Shown here in pieces: positions 44,641 through 58,344 of a DNA stretch of 64,000 nt. The stretch is from Sipunculus nudus (lineage: Eukaryota > Annelida > Sipuncula > Golfingiida > Sipunculidae). Numbering within the stretch: the stretch's first letter is position 1; every line of letters begins with the position of its first letter. A program made the translations under genes and the position numbers. Below the pieces are notes generated by a model. That model made no database searches, was not told where the DNA came from, and saw nothing but the letters and a program-made list of their open reading frames with translations. The stretch lies in assembly GCA_026874595.1 (NCBI GenBank), contig CM049316.1:46081695-46145694 (forward strand), written 5' to 3'.

Positions 44641-47040
44641 ATGGCTACATGTGTAGCATCATGGTTATAAAGAAGCTCAGTCTACACCAGTGACTTGGTT
44701 ATCGATGGCCAAAATATTACTTCAGGTGGCACCACCAATTTTGTATTCAGAACCACTCACGATAAGTGTATAAACTGTTCTAGCGTTACTGATCTCCATC
44801 ACTGTCGAAACACATCGACGTTTAAATTTCACTTTCAAATCCGTTAGAGAGCCACTTCAGACACTGACGTGTCCTATAGCAAGGCAGAAACACATCGGCG
44901 TTTAAGTAACAAATGACCCTTGACTCGCAGATAACAAGCATGAGAAAATGGCCTAGTTTTTACAAATATTGTCTTATTGAGATGAAAATGATTGCAAATG
45001 TTGAGAAAATTTTGTGGAGGGGCAGGACGATGTGTACGCATAAAGCACAATACTTGTTGGGGGAGGGGGGGGGGGGCAAAAATTCCAACAGTAGTGCATT
45101 TGCCAGCACAATTATTTTTATTTGCCTCTGTAAGTGTGCGAGTGTTTATATTAATATAATCATAGGAGAGCACCACTACAACATATATTTGAAAGTAGAA
45201 TACAATCAAAAGTACAAGCAAAATGAGAAAGAATTACAGGTGGCACCATCAGTCTTATTTTAACTAACAAAACAAGCCATGACAAAAAGTATCTACTGCT
45301 GAAAAAACTAATGTGACAGCTGTTATTTGATGGTCTTAAAAAGTAGAGGAAAAATTACCGAAAATACAGCTGGCAACACCAGTCTTCAACAACTGATGAA
45401 ACAATTTTTTTATCAAAAAAAGCACATAATATTACAGAACACTAGATGAAATTAAGTTTGAAAATTTGACACCATTGATTTACGTTTGTTACGTGTGATT
45501 TGAAAGTTATAAACATACAGATAGCACTACAAGTCCTCATGAACTGACAAAACCAGTCATGGTCAATAATTATTTCTGATGGTTCAGGACACTAAATAAA
45601 AACACAGTTGAGAAACTGAAACAATTGATGTCTTTTGATTGTATCAAAGTTAGAGTTTAAATGCATGGAAAACAAAGAGAGAGAGAGAGTGTCGCCACCA
45701 GTATGTATGAACTGATAAATATAGCCATACACAATGAATATTGGGTTTCAGGACAGTAAGAGGACCACACAACTGAGAAACTGGTGCAACTGCTGTTGGA
45801 AGTTTCAAAGTTACAGGTGAAAATGTGTAAAATTTGATGAACATAAATACAGAGGGCACCACCAATCTTTAGTAACAATTGACGCTGGTACCTTGAACTT
45901 TGACTTTGGGACCTCAAAATCAACAGGTCTTTTTCCCCATTGGTAGGTAATATGGTAGTCACAGTTTACCTTTGACCTTTGACTTTTTGACCTGTATATC
46001 TATATGAATCTCCCACTATTGTTGAGCGAGCTGTATGTGACTGATGGCAGAGTTTGGTCACATGGTTTGGCTTAAAATGAATCCAAAATCTTCTCAAAAA
46101 GTGAGTCTTGTGACCTTGGCCTCTTACCTTGTGACGTGAAAATCTACATTAAGTTCCCCCATTAACAGAAGAGCCATATTTGAAAAAAAGAAAGGTTTAG
46201 GATAAAAAATATGGCTTAAAATGCATCCACAAGCTTTTCAAAGAAGTGATTTCTGTGACCTGGACCTCAAAATAATTATGTTGGTGACCCATATGGAAAA
46301 GATGGAAGGTTTGAGATGATAATTTTGGTTATAAATCTAATTATGAGGGGTGCAAACATGGCTCGTATCTCAAGGAAAATAGATCACAGTGAAATAATGT
46401 CAAATTTCCCTGGAGTTCTTTTTTAGAACCTCTGAGGCTGCAAAGGGTTCATGATCATCACCCTCATTTTTTATGATATGTGCCCTGCTAACGGACGACA
46501 GGACGGCCGAGTCCGTTGACGGACGAATCCTGTGACCTTGGCCTTTGACCTTGTTATGTGAAAAACAGCATTCTTCATCAGTTGATAGGTGAGCCATATG
46601 TTAAAGATAGAAGGTTTAGGATAAAATTATGGCTTGAAATGCATCCACAACTTTTTAAAGAAGTGGGTCCTTGACCTTTGACCATGTGAACTCAAATAAT
46701 TATGGTTCTTTCTCATGTTGGTAGACGACCCAAATGCAAAAGTTGGAAGTTTTCAAACAATCATTTTGGCTATAAAAATTAATTCGTAGGGATTCAAACA
46801 CGGCCCGCATATCGTTGAATATAGGACGCAGTGATCAAATTTCAGGTTTTCAAGATCTTTTATGGAAACTCTAAGACTGCACAGGGTTTATGATCCTATC
46901 CCTTACGGTTACGATTTGTGCCCTGCTAACGGACGGCGGACAATGACCGATCACAACAGCTCAGCATGACTGAAAGTCAGCTGAAAGTCAAAATATTTTT
47001 CTTGAGATATATTTAATTTATCTCATTGTGTAAACCCTGT
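44641..47040. repeat. Dispersed noncoding repeat, GGTGGC(A/G)CCACC family
   Basis: Blocks of about 130-170 bp recur with a GTGGC.CCACCA core and AACTGA..AA, CAGGACACTA, AAAGTTA motifs (about 44725, 45240, 45370, 45520, 45690, 45850). Further on, two copies end in GTGCCCTGCTAACGGACG (46479-46500 and 46920-46940), each after GACCTTTGACC-rich text. Related blocks lie at 52190-53150. No coding capacity is seen. Confidence 0.65.
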
Positions 47041-47308
47041 CCAACTAATCGCAACAACAGAAGATTGCCGCTGTGGATGTGGTTCATTTGTCGCGTCTGA
47101 ATTTTCGCGTTTTGTATAGTTTTACTGCATTATCGCACTTCGAATGTTCGCTTAAATCAGTATATGTATGTGGATTTCAATTTGTAGCATATTATCAAAG
47201 TATTTAAACGATTACCTTCAACCTAAGCTTCGGGTGACTGAGTAAAAGGTATACGGGTTAAGGAGTATATGGTCATTGCACGGGGTGAACAATACGTAAT
47301 TACCAAGG

Positions 47309-47516
47309 ATCCAGGATTGAGGAAAAGGGTGGGTGGGGGTACGACCCAGAACGACTAATGAAAAACCTAAAAAAAGGCCCCAGGTCCGAGAAAAGGGGGG
47401 AGGGGGGGTCCAGGCGGCAACATTTTGTCTGAAACCCTAAAAAAAGGTTGCTTCGGATGAAAAAAAGGGGGAGTCCAGGCCCCTTTGACCCCCCCCCCCC
47501 CCCCGGATCCGCTTCT
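47309..47516. mobile_element. Short G-rich TIR element (MITE-like), copy 2
   Basis: Starts AGGATCCAGGATTGAGG and ends CCCCGGATCCGCTTCTG, with the same internal AAACCTAAAAAAAGG, TTTTGTCTGAAACCC and GATGAAAAAAAGGGGG order as copy 1 at 1761-1957. The left end is degraded; AATTACC and AATTTACC outside the two borders may be remnants of a target duplication. Confidence 0.75.
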
Positions 47517-48487
47517 GAAAATTTACCGGGACTTATTACGTTTGTTACTATGTAGTACTGAACCCAGACACGCTATTTGAAATATGAGTAAATTGTAGAA
47601 TTGCTCAACAACAGCAACTGTGATTACTAACAGCCTACTATGTGTGAACAACAAACAGAGCTGACCACAATAGCGGGTGGCTCTCTGTCGTAGGCCTACT
47701 TCAAAGACATTTGCAGGGCGGTTCAAAAGGTCCTCCCAGGCTTTTGTTTCACAGTTGTTTCTACAAATCATATATAAACTGGAGTGAGTTTCAGCTGAGA
47801 TATCACTCGCTATGAAATCTTATTACAAACAACATATGATTACACTAACATCTTGTTAAGAGGAGTCTCGACTCCAGCGAACCCGCAAGGAGGGGCTACC
47901 ATACTCATGTGACTGTGTCTCATGCGAGAACTCTGCAGTCTTCCAATTGGCAAACGATCGAATCGATCAGCTAGTAAAATAACAAACTGCCAAGCGCCTC
48001 CGGGGTGAATACCAAAATTACCATGAAAAGAACTAGACCTTGGTGCATACAAAATAAATGTTGGGTATAACAGCGTTGTTCAATTTCTCAGTGCCCCGCC
48101 AATCATTAATTATCCATATGACACAACAACAACAATAAACAAATGCTTTATTCCGGAAATGAAGGCCACAGGCCCATAGTTAAAAATATATGTGAATTTA
48201 AAGCCAATACAGAAATAAATATAACAACATGTATCAGTATTGCTTAGATGTTACTTATATATAAGTAATTATAATCATAATTTACAATTATTTTGAAAAA
48301 AAAAATAAAATAAAATTTTACATGAAAATGCAATCCATTCATTATGTGCAATTTTCCAATATGCATTTTATAAATGACCGGAAAAAAATAAATAAATAAA
48401 TAAAGTGCCCCGCCAATCTTAAATTATCTATATGACACAACATCGTCTATTCAAGTCGCCATTACTCATTGCTTGTATCTAAACATA

Positions 48488-48664
48488 GTGTCGGCACCTG
48501 ACGGTAAAAAAGTAAACTACACTGGTATGTCCAGAGTGCTCGAAATAACACTTGTTTTTAATTTAGCGCAAATCATGCTTCCCTGCTAACAAAACCACTT
48601 CACGGTACGAACCGCCGCTACATACTATACTAAGTGAATAAACCCCCACAGGTCGTGCACCATA
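48488..48664. repeat. Block inverted between the two segmental copies
   Basis: This block (GTGTCGGCACCTGACGG to CCACAGGTCGTGCACC) matches 59490-59677 only in reverse complement, while sequence on both sides matches directly. Confidence 0.88.
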
Positions 48665-49867
48665 TGATGATCGCCGGGGTGCTGATACCGGCAAGGCGTG
48701 AACGTTTAGCTAACCTGCGTCTACCTTAGCTGTATCGAGCACCAAACTGCAAGCACGTACTTAGGACTATATATATATATATATATATATGAAAACTCTG
48801 GGAACTCTGCATGGTAGGTCCGATACGCTGTCGACATGAAATCGGAAGGTCATAAAATTCGGTGTTAATTAAAATGATTATATTATTTATTTGATAATTA
48901 AAATCATTCGAACAGTTTCGTAAAATATTTTTAATGCATGATATGTGTTCATAGAAATAATTATTATTGTTCACATTTTATGATTAACCCTGCGTGAAGC
49001 GATAGGTTATTGTCTCGATAGATCGTGTGTGTATGTGCTGGCAGGAGGCGTGTATGATTGTGCATACGTCTGATTGTGTGCATGCATGGATGTGTATTTG
49101 TGTGTGTATCCGCAAACTATCTGAAGAACAGTTGCACGGAATTATGTGAGAAAATGAATAAAACAAGCGAACAATGAGTCAAAGTTCATTTAAAATCACC
49201 CTAGAGTAATTGGAGTCAAAGTCGGTGAAAATTACCCAAGGATAAACATCAGTTGAGTTTCAACAGCATTGATATAACTCCGGGTTACAACGTGATCAAT
49301 GGCTCTACTAAACATGATTCGTGAAAATAGAACTTCATAGAACAATAACGTTGTTGTTGTTGTTATTATTATTATTATTATAATTTGCCACAAAGGCGGC
49401 CTTGAAATCATAGATCATACTTTGATCAGCACGCGGTGTGTTCTCCTGTTGGAAAGAGTGACACCGATCGCCCTCTATTGGTAAATGTCATAAACATTTT
49501 TAAACGGCTCTTTTCTCAGAAAAATGTCCAAATACTACCTAAATTTAAAAAAATCATATTTTAAAAATAATTTTTTATATCTAATATTGATATTCTAAAG
49601 AATCTATGTTAAACTTTAAAAATAAGAAATATTTTATCATGTTTTTGGTAGGCTTCAGTTTATACAGCCCTAGTATATAACTTACGAAAGGGTACATTAA
49701 CTGCCGCTGCCCCCAAAGAAGTAATTGACCTAAAAAAAACTGTTGGCTGTATCATGCGGGACAACAATATAACATTAAATCCCAAAGTTAAGTTTTAAGA
49801 AGAAAGACCTAAGTCACTGTTTTGCTTGTAAGAAATATGAAACAGACGAGTCCGCAAAGGCCGGATA

Positions 49868-50335
49868 CGTGTGCATTAAGAGAGTTTATCAGATTACGTA
49901 CAAAATCATGCCATATTAACAAGGCGTAAAAGAGTTAATCAGATTACATACATAATCACGCCTTATTAACAAAGCGTAAAAGAGTTTCTCAGATTACATA
50001 CAAAATCATGCCATATTAACAGGGCAAAAAGGGTTAATCAGATTGCATAAAAAAAAATCATGCCATATTAACAAAGCGTAAAAGAGTAAATCAGATTGCA
50101 TACAAAATCATTCCATATTAACAAGGCGTAAAAGAGTTCATCAGATTGCATGCAAAAGCATGCCATTTTAACAGGGCGTAAAAGAGTTAATCAGAATACA
50201 TATAAAATCATACCATATTAACAAGGCGTAAAAGAGTAAATCGGATTGCCAACAAAATCATGCCATATAAACAAGGCGTAAAAGAGTTAATCAGATTGCA
50301 AACAAAATCATGTCATATTAACAAGGTGTAAATAC
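49868..50335. repeat. 50-bp minisatellite, about nine copies
   Basis: GCGTAAAAGAG starts at 49924, 49974, 50076, 50126, 50176, 50226, 50276 and 50326 (with one variant near 50023) show a 50-bp period. The unit also has TTAATCAGATT, CAAAATCATGCC and ATATTAACAAG. In segmental copy 2 the array is absent: only AAAGGCGTAAATACTG is found at 60601. Confidence 0.95.
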
Positions 50336-50673
50336 TGAATATAACTTTTCATTTATAATTGATACTTGCTAGGTTTGTGCTGTGATTTTTTAGCGGGCCG
50401 ATTGTTCGTGACTGGTAATACAAAATGGCAAGTATTTACTATACTATATTTGTTCATGTTTTTTTAAAGGATTTTCTTTTTTTTTTCAAATAAATGGACT
50501 TAGTAATATACAACGGGTTAGAACCTGTATCTTGATGGAGCAGACAAACTATGTTAAATAAAACAATTTCATGAATACAGATGTCTTCCTAAGTATACAC
50601 AGTGTAGTTCAGCCAAATTAATAATTTTCGATAACTTTCTCATGTTTAGTGTGACTGGTAGCCGAGACCAGCC

Positions 50674-50674
<1 letters not shown>

Positions 50675-50740
<66 letters not shown>
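50675..50740. repeat. (TA)n microsatellite
   Basis: About 33 TA repeats inside segmental copy 1; copy 2 has no TA run at the matching place (60980-60995). Confidence 0.97.
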
Positions 50741-50741
<1 letters not shown>

Positions 50742-51150
50742 CGACGCGGCAGAGTTTTAAGATAAATCTAAAAGTACATGCATCTATAAATCTATAAGGA
50801 TATGCATCAATGAATTTCCTATGAATGTAAACATAAGGTATATAAATGACTCTCAAAGTGTATGAATAATAAACATGTCACTCATGCTGTTTTTATGACA
50901 GAACAATTCCGAATTCATAATTATGTATTATTTACAGATCAGAACATTATATATTAACTAAATAAGAATTGTATGTCGCTGTATGTTTGCTTTTCTATAC
51001 TGAACTGTTACTTCAACCGAATAATATTTGAATATTACATCGTTGAAGTTACCTCGTCTCTGGTCTTTCGCTTTTCGATATTCAGCCGGTCTGCAGTTAA
51101 CATGAACATCCGTCTGCTCTCATATTTGTATACATGATATATATATATAT

Positions 51151-52138
51151 ATATGGTACCACTAGCTCATCAATAAGAACTATTTACAAATTAGCTATAG
51201 CTGTTTACCTAATATGCCTTACCTGATCAGCAAACATTATATGAAAGTCCTTAATACTAACAAAGCTGCAAAAGTACCTCTTAAACAATGTAACCGCCGT
51301 AACAAAAATGAATGCCCTATGAAAGTCCAGTGACAGTCGAGATGCATTGTCTATAAGGCAACAGTTAGAACAGACAACGACGAGACATAATACATAGGAT
51401 GTACTGAACGGGATTTTAAGACCAGATATAACAACTATAAACAATCTTCCCCCCCCCCCCACAACACACACAAAAAAAACTTAGTTTTCCAAATTCATCT
51501 GGACCCTTAAAGACATTATAATCAATTTCAAGCTTTGCTAGGAAATTCGAACAATGCATCAACTTACTTCTCTGGGACTAGAAAGTGTGATCATTGCTTG
51601 TTTCAAAAGCTACTTATAGCAACTGCCTCCCCTGGATCATTGTTGAATTCTAGAGCTGAAATTCTCTTTAAGTGCCGCCATCAAATCAAATTCACTTTGA
51701 AATGTTACAAAACTTAGCATACAAATAGGCAACGTGCTCACTCACTCATCTCTCTAGAGGATCCGCTCGGCAGACTCACCTGTTAGCGGGGAGCTGCTCT
51801 ATCATTATAATGAAGTGATTATAGGGATATGCCGTAGCCACTATCTCATGATGAGTTTGTCGACCAATCATGGGATGAGTGTAATATATTTGCCTTTGTG
51901 TATAAAACTGGAACGTTCACTGAAATCGGACCCTGTTGAAAAAAAGCATTCTGTGTTGAATGGACATCCTGTTAAAATACCTTAGAAAAAAATATTAAAT
52001 AAATAATTAACCTCTGTACCCTGTTATGTTCCAGCATCGCACGTCATTCACTTACTCCGCTCGATACGTACAAAGCATAATCTTGTAATCTCTTGAAACA
52101 GTCTGTAGTGAATTTACAGTGTTGTTTTTTCATCGTTG

Positions 52139-52140
<2 letters not shown>
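51151..52140. other. Intergenic, nothing firmly recognised
   Basis: A minus-strand segment FVSIKDFHIMFADQ (51223-51266) sits between an acceptor-like TTTTGCAG and a donor-like GTAAGG, but no homology is recognised and it may be chance. A poly-C run lies at 51450-51459. Confidence 0.4.

Positions 52141-52189
<49 letters not shown>
52141..52189. repeat. (TA)n microsatellite
   Basis: About 23 TA repeats, broken once by GTATA at the start. Confidence 0.97.
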
Positions 52190-52192
<3 letters not shown>

Positions 52193-53160
52193 ATGGGTCA
52201 TGACGCTCAGCTGACAAGCATCAGACAATGGCTTAATTTTTACAACCGTTGTCTTATTGAGAAGAAGATGATTGCAACTCTTGTTAAAATTTTGGGGAGG
52301 GGCAGGTAGTATAACGCACACTACTTGATGGTTTAGGGCAAAACAGTGATACTAGGATGACTGAACATTTGTTTCTGGTTCAAACAGTGATATAGATGTT
52401 TTCAGAACAGCTTGATAAATTATGATTACCATGACCTTGTTTAAGATTTGCAAGGACTTTTTTCAGCTGAGCTAAAAAGTACAGGTAGTGCCACCAGTCT
52501 TTAGTAACTGAAAGAAATAACCATTTTCAGTAACCATATGAATTTTCAGGACACTAGATAAAACATCAGTCGATCAACTTGTATATAGCTGTCATCTGTT
52601 GTCTCAAAAGGGGAGAATGGATGAAGAGTAGAACCTGGAAGACATTAACAAAAGAAATGTTATCATCTGAATACCAAATTTCGTAGGTGATACCCCTATT
52701 CAACTGAAGCATAGATCGTGGGAAATTGGTAACACAGACCTAATTTCAGGTTTCCAAGGAGATTTTTCATGGACCTCCCTGGATGTCAAGTTACAAAATT
52801 CTAGGTCTAATGGTCATAATTGGTGCCCTGTTAATAGACCACCACATGTTTGAACTTATGGTCTAAAAAGAAAACAGAAAAAATGTGTGAAAATTAAAAA
52901 AAGGTGGCGCCACCAGTCTACAGGAAACATGGTGATCAATGCATAAGTCACGGTGGTTCAGATACTGAAGCTTTTGTATCGATCTTTTTTATTATTCTAG
53001 TAGGTACTTCTGTGCCCCAAAGCTCAGGGGATACGGGTAGCAGAGACCTAATTTAAGTTTTTTTAGGAGATTTTTCATTTATTCCCTGCATGTCAAGTTA
53101 GAAGAGGTCGAATGGTTAAGATTTGTGCCCTGTTAACGGACGACCGTATCTTTGAAGGTC
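52190..53160. repeat. Dispersed noncoding repeat, second block of the GGTGGC(G/A)CCACC family
   Basis: 52195-52330 matches 44905-45060 (TGACAAGCAT, TTGTCTTATTGAGA.GA, AAAATTTTG.GGAGGGGCAGG). A perfect GGTGGCGCCACC lies at 52903-52914. Two sub-copies end GTGCCCTGTTAA (about 52826 and 53126), each after GGAGATTTTTCAT. Confidence 0.7.
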
Positions 53161-53377
53161 TCGAAAATAGGGATGCATCAAGGATCACACCGGATGCCTG
53201 CCTGGTGTTTACGCGGTGATACCACAGATAACCTAGATTATTCCTGAACGATGATCCGAGATGATCCGTGAATTTGTGAAAGCCCCTTTTCGAAATCGCG
53301 GTGCTGGCCGCTGGAATACCACTGATGAAAGTCCGGGATGATCCGTGTTGCTATACATGCATGTGTGAAAGCCCCTC

Positions 53378-53530
53378 AAGGCGCTGACAAAAAGTTCATA
53401 GGGCGCTGACAAACTGTTCACAAGTCGCTGACAAACTGTTCATGGGCAGCGGATGACTCTTCGTAGGGTACTGACAAACTGCTCATAGGGCATGGACAAA
53501 CTGCTAACAGGGCATTGCAACTGCTCATGT
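53378..53530. repeat. Short tandem repeat of about 24 bp, GCTGACAAACTGTTCATAGGG
   Basis: About six imperfect units with GACAAACTG(T/C)TCA. Just upstream, GATGATCCGTG...GTGAAAGCCCCT is present twice (53250-53290 and 53335-53380). Confidence 0.85.
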
Positions 53531-53689
53531 CACATTTATACATTTATCATGTAACATTTTTTCAACACCAGATGACATGCCATTACAAAGAATAAAATAA
53601 CCATGCATGCAAGGCATACACATACATTGTCAAATTTTTCAATCGGTGTCCCTATGATGAGGTTTCCGTTGAGAGTTGCACAGTCATTT

Positions 53690-56480
53690 TTAGCGAACCT
53701 GTGAGCTTATCCGATGGTGTGGCGTCGTCCGGCGTCCGTCGTCTGTCGTCCGACGTCCGTCGTCTGTACGTTAACCCATACTATCTTGAGAACGGCACGA
53801 GTTAGCATCACGAAATGTTATGCAAAAAATTATTCATCTAAAAAACTCTTCTTCTAAAAAATCCCTAGGCCATATTCTTTAATCTCACATGTTAATTATC
53901 CTTAGATGTTGATATTTCAAATTTGTTCAAATGGTTTTGGTTCAGTGATCTTTGGCTGAGTTATGGGAAGTATTTTCCCATATGAGTTATAAACCTGCAA
54001 AACGTTTTTGACTAACGCCACTTAGGCCAATCTGATTAATATTTTACAAGAATAATCCCCTTAATTAATGTTTTTTATGGTTCCAAAGAATGAATTTTGG
54101 CTGAATTATAAAGATTGAATTGAGTCATTTTATCATATATGTTAGCTGTGGGAAGCAGATACATCTTGCCTGGCACCAGTTTATCAGCATCCGTTACATC
54201 ATGCCTCTAGACATTTAGATATCATGTTGTCTATGGTTTATATTGACAGAATGTTTTTTAAAAGCGTTTAAAAATGTAGATTTATGATTTTTGATATTTC
54301 TCATGGCAGGCAATGTTTACAATCACAGGTATACAGCTCTCTGTGGGTATATAAAGACGGCTGTACATGGATTATAAATAATTGGTATCCATACTCGACT
54401 TAATTCAAGATTTTGCCATCAGTTAGATGTATCTGTATTATTATTTTGCATTCAACATGCATCTGTAGTAATTTTTGGCGAACCTGTGAGCTAATGCGAT
54501 GGTGTGGCGGCGTCCGTCGTACGTCGTCTGTATGTTAACCCATACTATTTCGAAAACGACTGGAGCTAGCATCATGAATTTTTATGCAAAAAATTAGCCA
54601 TCTGAGATAAAGAGAGATAAAGTTACAAAAAAAAACTTTAAAATTCTTCTCCTCCGAAACTGTCAGGCCAAATTGTTCAATATTTCACAGAAATAATCTT
54701 TTATACCATTTCTCTCAAATTTGAATTTTGGCTGAATTACAGGAAGTTGAACTTATTCATCTGTCCCAAAAAAACATACTAAAATGACAATCTCAGAAAT
54801 GGCCGGAGCAATCATGACCAAATTTTATGCCAGTGTAGGTCACATAAGTCATATATGAAATTCAGGTATTGGTGGCGCCACCAGCATTGACCTTTTTTTG
54901 TACGGGGGCCATTGGTCATCTATACATTAACCCATAATTTCTCAGGAATAGCAGGAGCTACAATCCCTAGATTTAATGCAATAATCTGTCACATATGAAA
55001 CGTTAGGGGATTCAGCTTATTTTTTTTTTTTTTTTTTGCTATCTGCATTTACTTAGATTCTATAAGGAAAAGGCTGAAAAACCTTTAAAAGTCTTCCACT
55101 TATAAACGGTCCAGCCAAATCGTTCAATATTTTACAGAAATGATCCCAGAGGAAAGCCCTCTCAATTTTGTTCAAATGGTTTGCATTTGATGAATTTTAG
55201 TGGAGTTACACGAATTTGAACAGTCATTTGGCCAAGTAAGCATACTGACATAGTAATCTCAGAAATGACAGAAGCTAGCATTACCAAGTTTTGTGCAAAT
55301 GTTAGTCACATGACTCATATTTGAAGTTGCAGAGTTTGTGGTGCCACCTACATTGACCTGTTTTTATGGGCAAAAACCTCATAATTTTAGCCTCTTTCAG
55401 CTTAAAATGTTAATGATGAAACTGTCAAGTTGAATCGTTCAATTTTTCAAAAGAATTATCCTAGGACATTGTTCTTTCAATCATATCAGAAAAGCTTAAG
55501 TTGGTCCTATGGCCATTATTATATCTATTTCAAACTGAGGACTGCAAAACTGTTCTTCTACAAAATTATTGTTTCAATTATAACTTCTGTAACATTGGAC
55601 AAATATTATTCTTAGGTGGCCTTTGTTCAAGTTTACTTGAATGATTTATGGCAGAATTATTGGACCTTTAACAATGAAAGAAATTCATCTTTTATTATTC
55701 TAGATATTTTGATAAAAAGTTTATGAATATGTCAGCTTGAAAAAAAAAAATTTTTGCCAAAGTCTTTCAGTATGTGTTAACAGATTTACCAACAGGCCAA
55801 GATTGTGTCTGTATCTTTAAATAAGTTGAGAAACTGCTAACTGTTTCAGATTTGGCAACAGATCAAGAGTTCATTCAATGCAGCCAGATGTAGGTTAAGC
55901 ACAAGGCATGTGATCACCTCATGGGTGACACTCGGGGCAACTGCCTTTCTCACCTAAGCCTGGTCAGCCCCATGCATCAGACTCAAGGTAAGTTTGATGT
56001 ATTGGCCTGATATTTTGACCTGTCTATGTGTCTTTGATGGCTTTCTCGTTCACAAGACAGGTGTCGCCACCTACAATGACTTTTGCACAGTGTATGTGCC
56101 TGCTTATTTCTACAGAGGAATTTGATATATCAGCCTGAAATTGGGCATATTTTTACATATCGAATAGCTTTGTCGTATACAAGACTAGTGGTGCCACCTA
56201 TAATAATTTTTGCACAGTATGTGTCCCTGCTTATTTCTCAGGAGGGGTTTGATATATCAGTCTGAAATTGGGCATATGTATATATCTCTGATAGCCTCGT
56301 TGTATACAAGACTTGTGGTGCCAGCTACAATCATTTTTGTGTTGTGTGCACCCATGCCAGAATTTTAGCAGTGATGTTTGTGTAATTGTTTCTTCTTCAA
56401 AATGTTTAGTACTTGCATTGTTCATATACATGAGAAGTAATGGTCCAGCATTGAAGCATTATACCTGGTGTGTTTCCCAA
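53690..56480. repeat. Long noncoding repeat block with internal tandem copies
   Basis: GCGAACCTGTGAGCT...GATGGTGTGGCG, CGTCCGTCGT and TTAACCCATACTAT..GA.AACG occur at 53695-53800 and again at 54478-54580, so a unit of about 780 bp is repeated. Later sub-blocks carry the palindrome GGTGGCGCCACC (54871-54882) and three variants GTGGTGCCACCTA..ATGA (about 55340, 56055, 56193). No open frame is convincing. Confidence 0.65.
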
Positions 56481-58344
56481 TGCACAGGTTCGCATTAAGC
56501 CTGTAGGCCTTGTTTGGTTTTAAATGGGCCAAATTTGACCGTTATAAACTAAAGGCCCTTGGAGCTTTTATAAAGATAGGCCAGAAAACATGGATATCAT
56601 CGAACACAGGCTGTGTATTCTGTATATATCAATGTGTTTATAATATGTAGGGGTCAGCCAAAATAAAATAAATTTATCAAGGGCATCTGGCAGAAAGTTA
56701 GATAGGCGAGAGCGTTGCATATGGCGTTTTGCAAACCTATCTGCCTCTGCATATTCAACCTACCACCTTTTTTTTTCGTTTGTCAACATTACTGTGTTTA
56801 CAAACACGATGTTGATAAACAAGTTCATACATCTTTCGCGAAGGCGTTATGAGAACATTTCACAACCAAAATTACCCCTAGATCATATAAATATACACAG
56901 AAAAGCCAGAAAGGACGTAATTTTTAAGGACTCTCCTTCTGATGACTAGTAACTGACCGACGAATCTCATCACAAGGCCATTCATACCAACATACACACA
57001 CACACACACACAGACACACATTTGAATACAGGGTTGCACATGCAGAGGGCGCAATTGTTTTTGCTTTATCAAATTTTTTATACTGGTCTACTGGTTTATC
57101 ATCCAAAATGCAGCATGTATGAAAAACACATCCTTAAGCTTTTTTTAGATACTCTACAGCTGTCAATGCATGGTTTTTCATGAAAATCTGTGATCACTCT
57201 CTCTCTCTCCGATGCATTGAGGGATCGGATTACTTCCACAGTCATTATAACCTGGTATCAAGTTATATTAATATGAAAAGGTCCACAAAGTGTTGTTCCG
57301 GGTCTCCATATACCCCACTCCAAACCCAGTGGAAAGTAGGGTCCGAATATCGCTAAACTACATTGCATAAAATTAGCTGTAGAGTCTTTATTGAAAGAAC
57401 TCTTAGCTCCTATGATTAAAAACCCTCATAATATCCTCCAATTAAATATGATTGAATTTTGTTGTCTGTTTGAAGTTTTTTGGGTTGTCAAAAATAAAGA
57501 AAAGGTGTTAAAAATGCATACGGTTCGAGAAAAACTGTTAAAACAATATACATAATTAACAGCTGAGAAAATAGCACAATTCATATAATTCACAGCTTCA
57601 AATTTACAAATTAAAATGTGTAATAAACGGTAAATATACAGCTGATTATTAGCAATAAACCTTTCAAAGATGAACATGCAAAGCAAAGTTCATCGCGATC
57701 GTTAATTCTTGAGATACCGCAGCTTTTGTTTTGAATTTTGCTCAAAATGATCAAACCGAAGTACAAATTTATTAACTTTACGTAACATTTCTAAAGAACC
57801 ATATGGCTTAATGTTCTTCTTAAGTTGCTGATATAGAAATGGCGGCTAAATTAAATAAGCTTGATGTGTTAATCCCAAGGTCAATTTTAGTTCAACAAGC
57901 TTAAAGAGAAAAGGTTTTACATTCATGTGACATACAGAGTAAATGTCTATTGTGATTTTATTTTGGATTTCAAAGGAAACTTCACCAATGAACGTTTAGG
58001 TCTGTGGGGTAACGATTAAAGGTCTGCTGGTGGATGGTCGGATGGCAGGCAAAGATCAATCGTTACATCAGTGACTCAAAGTCAACTGATCTAAAGCCGA
58101 TGATATTGAATTTTCTGCTTAAATATAACATTAAAACAGTAACATTCAATTAAATGTGGTTAAATTTTGTTGTCCGTTTGAAGGTTTTTGGGTTGATAAA
58201 GAAAATGTTTGTGTTGTATGGACAAAGTAAATATCTTGTCTTTTTAATTGTTAATGCCTAAATCGGGCTTTTAAAGATTCTCAAAAAGCTTAATTATAGT
58301 TGTGAATAAAGGGTGTGTAGAATGTGTAAGGCTGGACAGAGAGA
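56481..58344. other. Intergenic stretch with minor repeats
   Basis: A CA run lies at 56995-57012. CAATTAAAT.TG.TT.AATTTTGTTGTC.GTTTGAAG occurs at 57440 and 58147. No gene is supported. Confidence 0.5.

Larger units (their letters stand above)
47868..51150. repeat. Segmental duplication, copy 1
   Basis: It matches 59100-61470 in order and orientation apart from an inverted block and indels. Shared landmarks include CAGCGAACCCGCAAGGAGG, GATCG.ATCGATCAGC, GCATACAAAATAAATGTT, CTGTCGACATGAAATCGGAAGG, CTGATTGTGTGCATGCATGG, GTAGCCGAG.CCAGCCAGA and CATCCGTCTGCTCTCATATTT. Copy 1 holds an extra 0.93 kb (about 49400-50330). Confidence 0.92.

Noticed and set aside
49868-50335. Regular 50-bp array considered as a CRISPR array
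   Set aside because: The whole unit repeats without distinct unique spacers and the sequence is clearly eukaryotic; it is a minisatellite.
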